Assembly (NCBI GenBank): GCA_947630155.1
Contig: CANRGM010000043.1
Location: forward strand, 1-9,018
Reading direction: 5' to 3'
Source: an uncultured Clostridia bacterium
GTDB taxonomy: Bacteria > Bacillota > Clostridia > TANB77 > CAG-508
DNA: 9,018 nt
Both the position numbers and the translations under genes were made by a program. The notes beneath the pieces are model-generated. The model searched no databases and was not told the origin of the DNA. It worked only from the letters and a program-made list of their open reading frames with translations. Below are positions 7,553-9,018 of this stretch, piece by piece; position 1 is the stretch's first letter, and every line of letters begins with the position of its first letter.

Positions 7553-7701
7553 TTTTTTCCTCCTTCTTTTGGTTAACTTTTTTATTCAAACAATTTAATT
7601 TACATCTCTAAATTTTATCCTTTTATATAATAGCGATATTTGGAATTTTAGAAATATAAAGTTGTTTTACATAAAAATTTGAATAATATATAAATTTTAA
7701 A
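7553..7701 (-). other. rpsG-fusA spacer with a possible long-range stem
   Basis: This 149-nt non-coding stretch is almost wholly A and T apart from the fusA ribosome binding site. On the transcript, TTATTCAAA near its start and TTTGAATAA about 90 bases later form a perfect nine-base complement, with smaller TCTAAA/TTTAGA and ATTTA/TAAAT pairs inside. I see no convincing promoter or terminator. Given the base composition the pairing may be accidental. Confidence 0.3.
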
Positions 7702-8172
7702 TTAGAATTTATAGTGTGCAAAAGCTTTGTTAGCTTCAGCCATTCTATGCATATCTTCTTTCTTCTTGAATGCTCCACCATTTCCAGCAACTGCATCCAT
7801 AATTTCACCAGCTAATTTTTCAGACATTGTTTTTTCATGTCTAGTTCTAGCATATATAACTAACCATCTTAAACCTAATGTTTGTCTTCTTTCTGGTCTG
7901 ATTTCGATTGGTACTTGATATGTAGCACCACCAATTCTTCTAGCTTTAACTTCTAGAACTGGCATTACATTGTTAAGTGCTGCTTCAAATACTTCTAATG
8001 GATCTTTTTGCTCTTTTTCTTTTATGATATCAAATGCATCATAAACTATTTTTTGAGCTACTGTTTTCTTACCATCTAACATAACATTGTTGATTAATTT
8101 TGTAACAACTTTGCTATTATATATTGGATCTGGTAAAACTTCTCTTTTTGCTATATATCCTTTTCTTGGCAC
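7702..8172 (-). CDS. rpsG: Small ribosomal subunit protein S7
   Basis: S7 is a primary 16S rRNA-binding protein that nucleates assembly of the 30S head and lies near the mRNA exit and E site. The 156 residues match the usual length. Recognisable blocks are the N-terminal MPRKGYIAKR, the first helices with VMLDGKKTVAQ (30-40), the conserved beta-hairpin EVKARRIGGATYQVP (74-88) that contacts rRNA, RWLVIYAR (102-109), and the C-terminal MHRMAEANKAFAHYKF (141-156). The start is GTG at 8172-8170, chosen because AAAGGAGG (8188-8181) lies eight bases upstream and because family members begin MPRKG. In E. coli S7 also represses its own operon by binding the rpsL-rpsG spacer. Here that spacer is unusually long and structured, which makes similar autoregulation plausible but unproven. 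Confidence 0.99.
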   Translation of the reverse strand: MPRKGYIAKREVLPDPIYNSKVVTKLINNVMLDGKKTVAQKIVYDAFDIIKEKEQKDPLEVFEAALNNVMPVLEVKARRIGGATYQVPIEIRPERRQTLGLRWLVIYARTRHEKTMSEKLAGEIMDAVAGNGGAFKKKEDMHRMAEANKAFAHYKF

Positions 8173-8196
8173 TATTCTTCCCTCCTTTTTATAATT

Positions 8197-8221
8197 TGAT
8201 ACTTATTTTCCTCAAGTATCA
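8197..8221 (-). promoter_or_regulatory. Hairpin immediately upstream of the rpsG ribosome binding site
   Basis: The transcript carries TGATACTT (8221-8214), a nine-base loop, and AAGTATCA (8204-8197), a perfect eight-base-pair stem. The loop contains GAGG, itself a Shine-Dalgarno-like core. The true ribosome binding site begins eight bases further on. There is no U-tract, so it is not a terminator. Its place suggests control of translation initiation. Confidence 0.5.
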
Positions 8222-8297
8222 TAAGGTACTCTGAAAAACTTTAATTGTTTTCCCGTATAGCGCTATAATCTATTATTAATTTAAGTACCTTAAATTA
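8222..8297 (-). promoter_or_regulatory. Two mutually exclusive RNA pairings in the rpsL-rpsG spacer
   Basis: On the transcript, TAATTTAA (8297-8290) can fold locally with TTAAATTA (8284-8277) around the loop GGTAC. Alternatively TAAGGTACT (8292-8284) can pair with AGTACCTTA (8230-8222), nine Watson-Crick pairs at a distance. The two share bases 8284-8292 and cannot form together. The second pairing ends directly against the start of the hairpin that precedes the rpsG ribosome binding site. This is the layout of an RNA switch, though the sequence alone does not prove one. Confidence 0.45.
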
Positions 8298-8330
8298 GTA
8301 AGTTATTAGCACTATTTTAATTCTGCTTTT

Positions 8331-8395
8331 TGAAAGTTGCTGTATTATATTTTTATATCAATATAATACTGACTCTTATAGCCATCTAACTTTCA
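8331..8395 (-). promoter_or_regulatory. Bulged long-range stem-loop just after rpsL, candidate S7-type regulatory RNA
   Basis: Ten bases after the rpsL stop the transcript reads TGAAAGTT (8395-8388), which pairs perfectly with AACTTTCA (8338-8331). Nested inside are GCT (8382-8380) with AGC (8341-8339), and then GTATTATATT (8369-8360) with AATATAATAC (8351-8342). The two inner junctions are one-sided: five unpaired bases (AGATG) and ten unpaired bases (ATAAGAGTCA), both on the 5' side. Large one-sided loops in otherwise perfect helices are typical of protein-binding RNA. No U-tract follows, so it is not an intrinsic terminator. The E. coli parallel is the S7 binding site in the same spacer. 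Confidence 0.5.
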
Positions 8396-8405
8396 TGTTA
8401 AAATC

Positions 8406-8819
8406 CTATTTCTTAGGTTTCTTTGCTCCGTATTTAGATCTACCTTGCATTCTGTCCTTAACACCAGCTGTATCTAGTGTTCCTCTTATAATATGGTATC
8501 TAACACCAGGTAAATCTTTTACCCTTCCACCTCTTATTAGAACAACACTGTGCTCTTGTAAGTTGTGACCAATACCAGGAATATAAGATGTAACTTCATA
8601 ACCATTTGAAAGTCTAACTCTGGCAACTTTTCTTAAAGCTGAGTTTGGTTTCTTTGGTGTAACTGTTTTAACAACTGTACAAACACCTCTTTTTTGTGGT
8701 GATCTTTTATTTGTCATTCTTTTTTTCATTGAATTATAACCATGTTGTAAAGCTGGTGCTGTAGATTTTGTTACTCCAGTTTTTCTTCCTTTTCTTACTA
8801 ATTGATTAATTGTTGGCAC
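8406..8819 (-). CDS. rpsL: Small ribosomal subunit protein S12
   Basis: S12 lies at the 30S decoding centre and affects translational accuracy. The protein is 137 residues, the longer Gram-positive form with an extra segment near residues 18-33 compared with the 124-residue E. coli protein. The signature loops are present: TPKKPNSALRK (54-64) and GGRVKDLPGVRYH (97-109). Lys57 and Lys101, the positions most often changed in streptomycin-resistant mutants, are both lysine, so the allele looks wild type for that drug. The start is GTG at 8819-8817, supported by AGGAGG at 8835-8830 with a ten-base gap and by the family N-terminus MPTINQLVRKGR. It is the first gene of the str operon here, driven by the promoter at 8897-8925. 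Confidence 0.99.
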   Translation of the reverse strand: MPTINQLVRKGRKTGVTKSTAPALQHGYNSMKKRMTNKRSPQKRGVCTVVKTVTPKKPNSALRKVARVRLSNGYEVTSYIPGIGHNLQEHSVVLIRGGRVKDLPGVRYHIIRGTLDTAGVKDRMQGRSKYGAKKPKK

Positions 8820-8846
8820 TTAAATTTCACCTCCTAAAATAAAATA

Positions 8847-8896
8847 ATAAACCGTTAGGGATCTGCCAGTTTTGGCAAATTTATCTAACGGTTTAT
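8847..8896 (-). promoter_or_regulatory. Hairpin at the 5' end of the rpsL transcript (leader or attenuator candidate)
   Basis: The minus strand reads ATAAACCGTTAG (8896-8885), which pairs perfectly with CTAACGGTTTAT (8858-8847), 12 base pairs. Inside, TGCCA (8877-8873) and TGGCA (8868-8864) form a second stem with an AAAC loop. A 7-by-5 internal loop (ATAAATT opposite GATCC) separates the stems. The hairpin starts directly after the -10 hexamer and ends eleven bases before the AGGAGG of rpsL, with a U-rich TATTTTATTTTA after it. It could be a terminator for readthrough from an upstream gene, an attenuator, or a stabilising 5' structure. Confidence 0.6.
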
Positions 8897-8925
8897 ATTT
8901 TATCATTTTTACGGTTAAAAGTCAA
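8897..8925 (-). promoter_or_regulatory. Main promoter of the str operon (rpsL promoter)
   Basis: The minus strand has TTGACT (8925-8920), a 17-base spacer, and TAAAAT (8902-8897). Each hexamer matches five of six consensus bases. Transcription should begin about 8889-8892, inside the left arm of the following hairpin, so the leader is about 70 nt. The presence of this promoter means the four translation genes need not depend on readthrough from upstream. Confidence 0.75.
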
Positions 8926-9018
8926 TTGATTTTTGTTATTTGTATGAGTTTTTTTGGTTGGGGTTTCCTTTAGATTTCAACATTTTTAGCACTAATATAT
9001 TAATTTGATTCGAATTAA
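8926..9018. other. Non-coding upstream edge
   Basis: I see no supportable gene in these 93 bases on either strand. One minus-strand frame is open from the edge to a stop at 8936-8938 (26 codons, ending KGNPNQKNSYK). This could be the tail of an upstream gene, but I do not recognise it and a run of this length can occur by chance. No terminator for an upstream gene is visible here other than possibly the hairpin at 8847-8896. Confidence 0.5.

Noticed and set aside
7623..7808. Minus-strand 61-codon frame across the end of rpsG and the following spacer
   Set aside because: It begins inside rpsG in another frame, has no ribosome binding site, and the spacer part is AT-only low complexity.
8331..8395. 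Stem-loop after rpsL as an intrinsic terminator
   Set aside because: It has low GC, large one-sided bulges and no U-tract after the 3' arm. rpsG downstream has no convincing promoter and needs readthrough.
8375..8398. Mini-ORF ATG AAA GTT AGA TGG CTA TAA just after rpsL (possible leader peptide)
   Set aside because: It has six codons and no ribosome binding site upstream, and the same bases are better explained by the outer stem of the structured spacer.
8936..9016. Minus-strand open frame from the window edge, possible C-terminus of an upstream gene
   Set aside because: It is only 26 codons, unrecognised, and does not look like the end of RpoC or the L7Ae-like protein often found upstream of rpsL. 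It is kept only as a note on the edge region.

Overview
The window is AT-rich and every gene I can support lies on the minus strand, so it reads biologically from 9018 down to 1. The strong AGGAGG-type ribosome binding sites, GTG and TTG starts, the long Gram-positive form of ribosomal protein S12 (137 residues), and a secreted SH3b-NlpC/P60 cell-wall hydrolase next to a ComEC channel all point to a low-GC Firmicute, probably a member of the Clostridia. I cannot name a genus.

Layout in transcription order. (1) 8820-9018 is non-coding. It holds a near-consensus promoter (-35 at 8920-8925, -10 at 8897-8902) and a 12-bp-stem hairpin (8847-8896) lying between the -10 and the rpsL ribosome binding site. 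(2) 4091-8819 is the classical str operon: rpsL (S12), rpsG (S7), fusA (EF-G), tuf (EF-Tu). It ends in a clear Rho-independent terminator at 4033-4080. The spacers are long: 233 nt between rpsL and rpsG, 149 nt between rpsG and fusA, and 174 nt between fusA and tuf, which carries a probable internal tuf promoter. (3) 3886-4032 holds a consensus promoter for the next unit, with a repeated 13-bp motif and an inverted repeat that look like operator sites. (4) 2404-3885 encodes a secreted NlpC/P60 endopeptidase with three SH3b domains. (5) 1-2382 encodes the DNA-uptake channel ComEC, packed close behind it with no terminator between. ComEC is interrupted by a one-base frameshift near 294-303 and runs off the window edge.

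Functionally, the str operon supplies two 30S proteins and two translational GTPases. The second unit pairs a cell-wall-cutting enzyme with a DNA-translocation channel. Cotranscription of that pair is an inference from spacing.

Most worth a second look are the structured non-coding RNA segments of the str operon, above all the rpsL-rpsG spacer, which contains a bulged long-range stem, two mutually exclusive pairings and a hairpin next to the rpsG ribosome binding site. In E. coli the same spacer is where S7 represses its own operon. The other notable points are the hairpin at the start of the rpsL transcript, the possible three-way junction in the tuf leader, and the comEC frameshift. I see no mobile element, CRISPR array, tRNA or rRNA, and no novel protein system; the coding content is ordinary.
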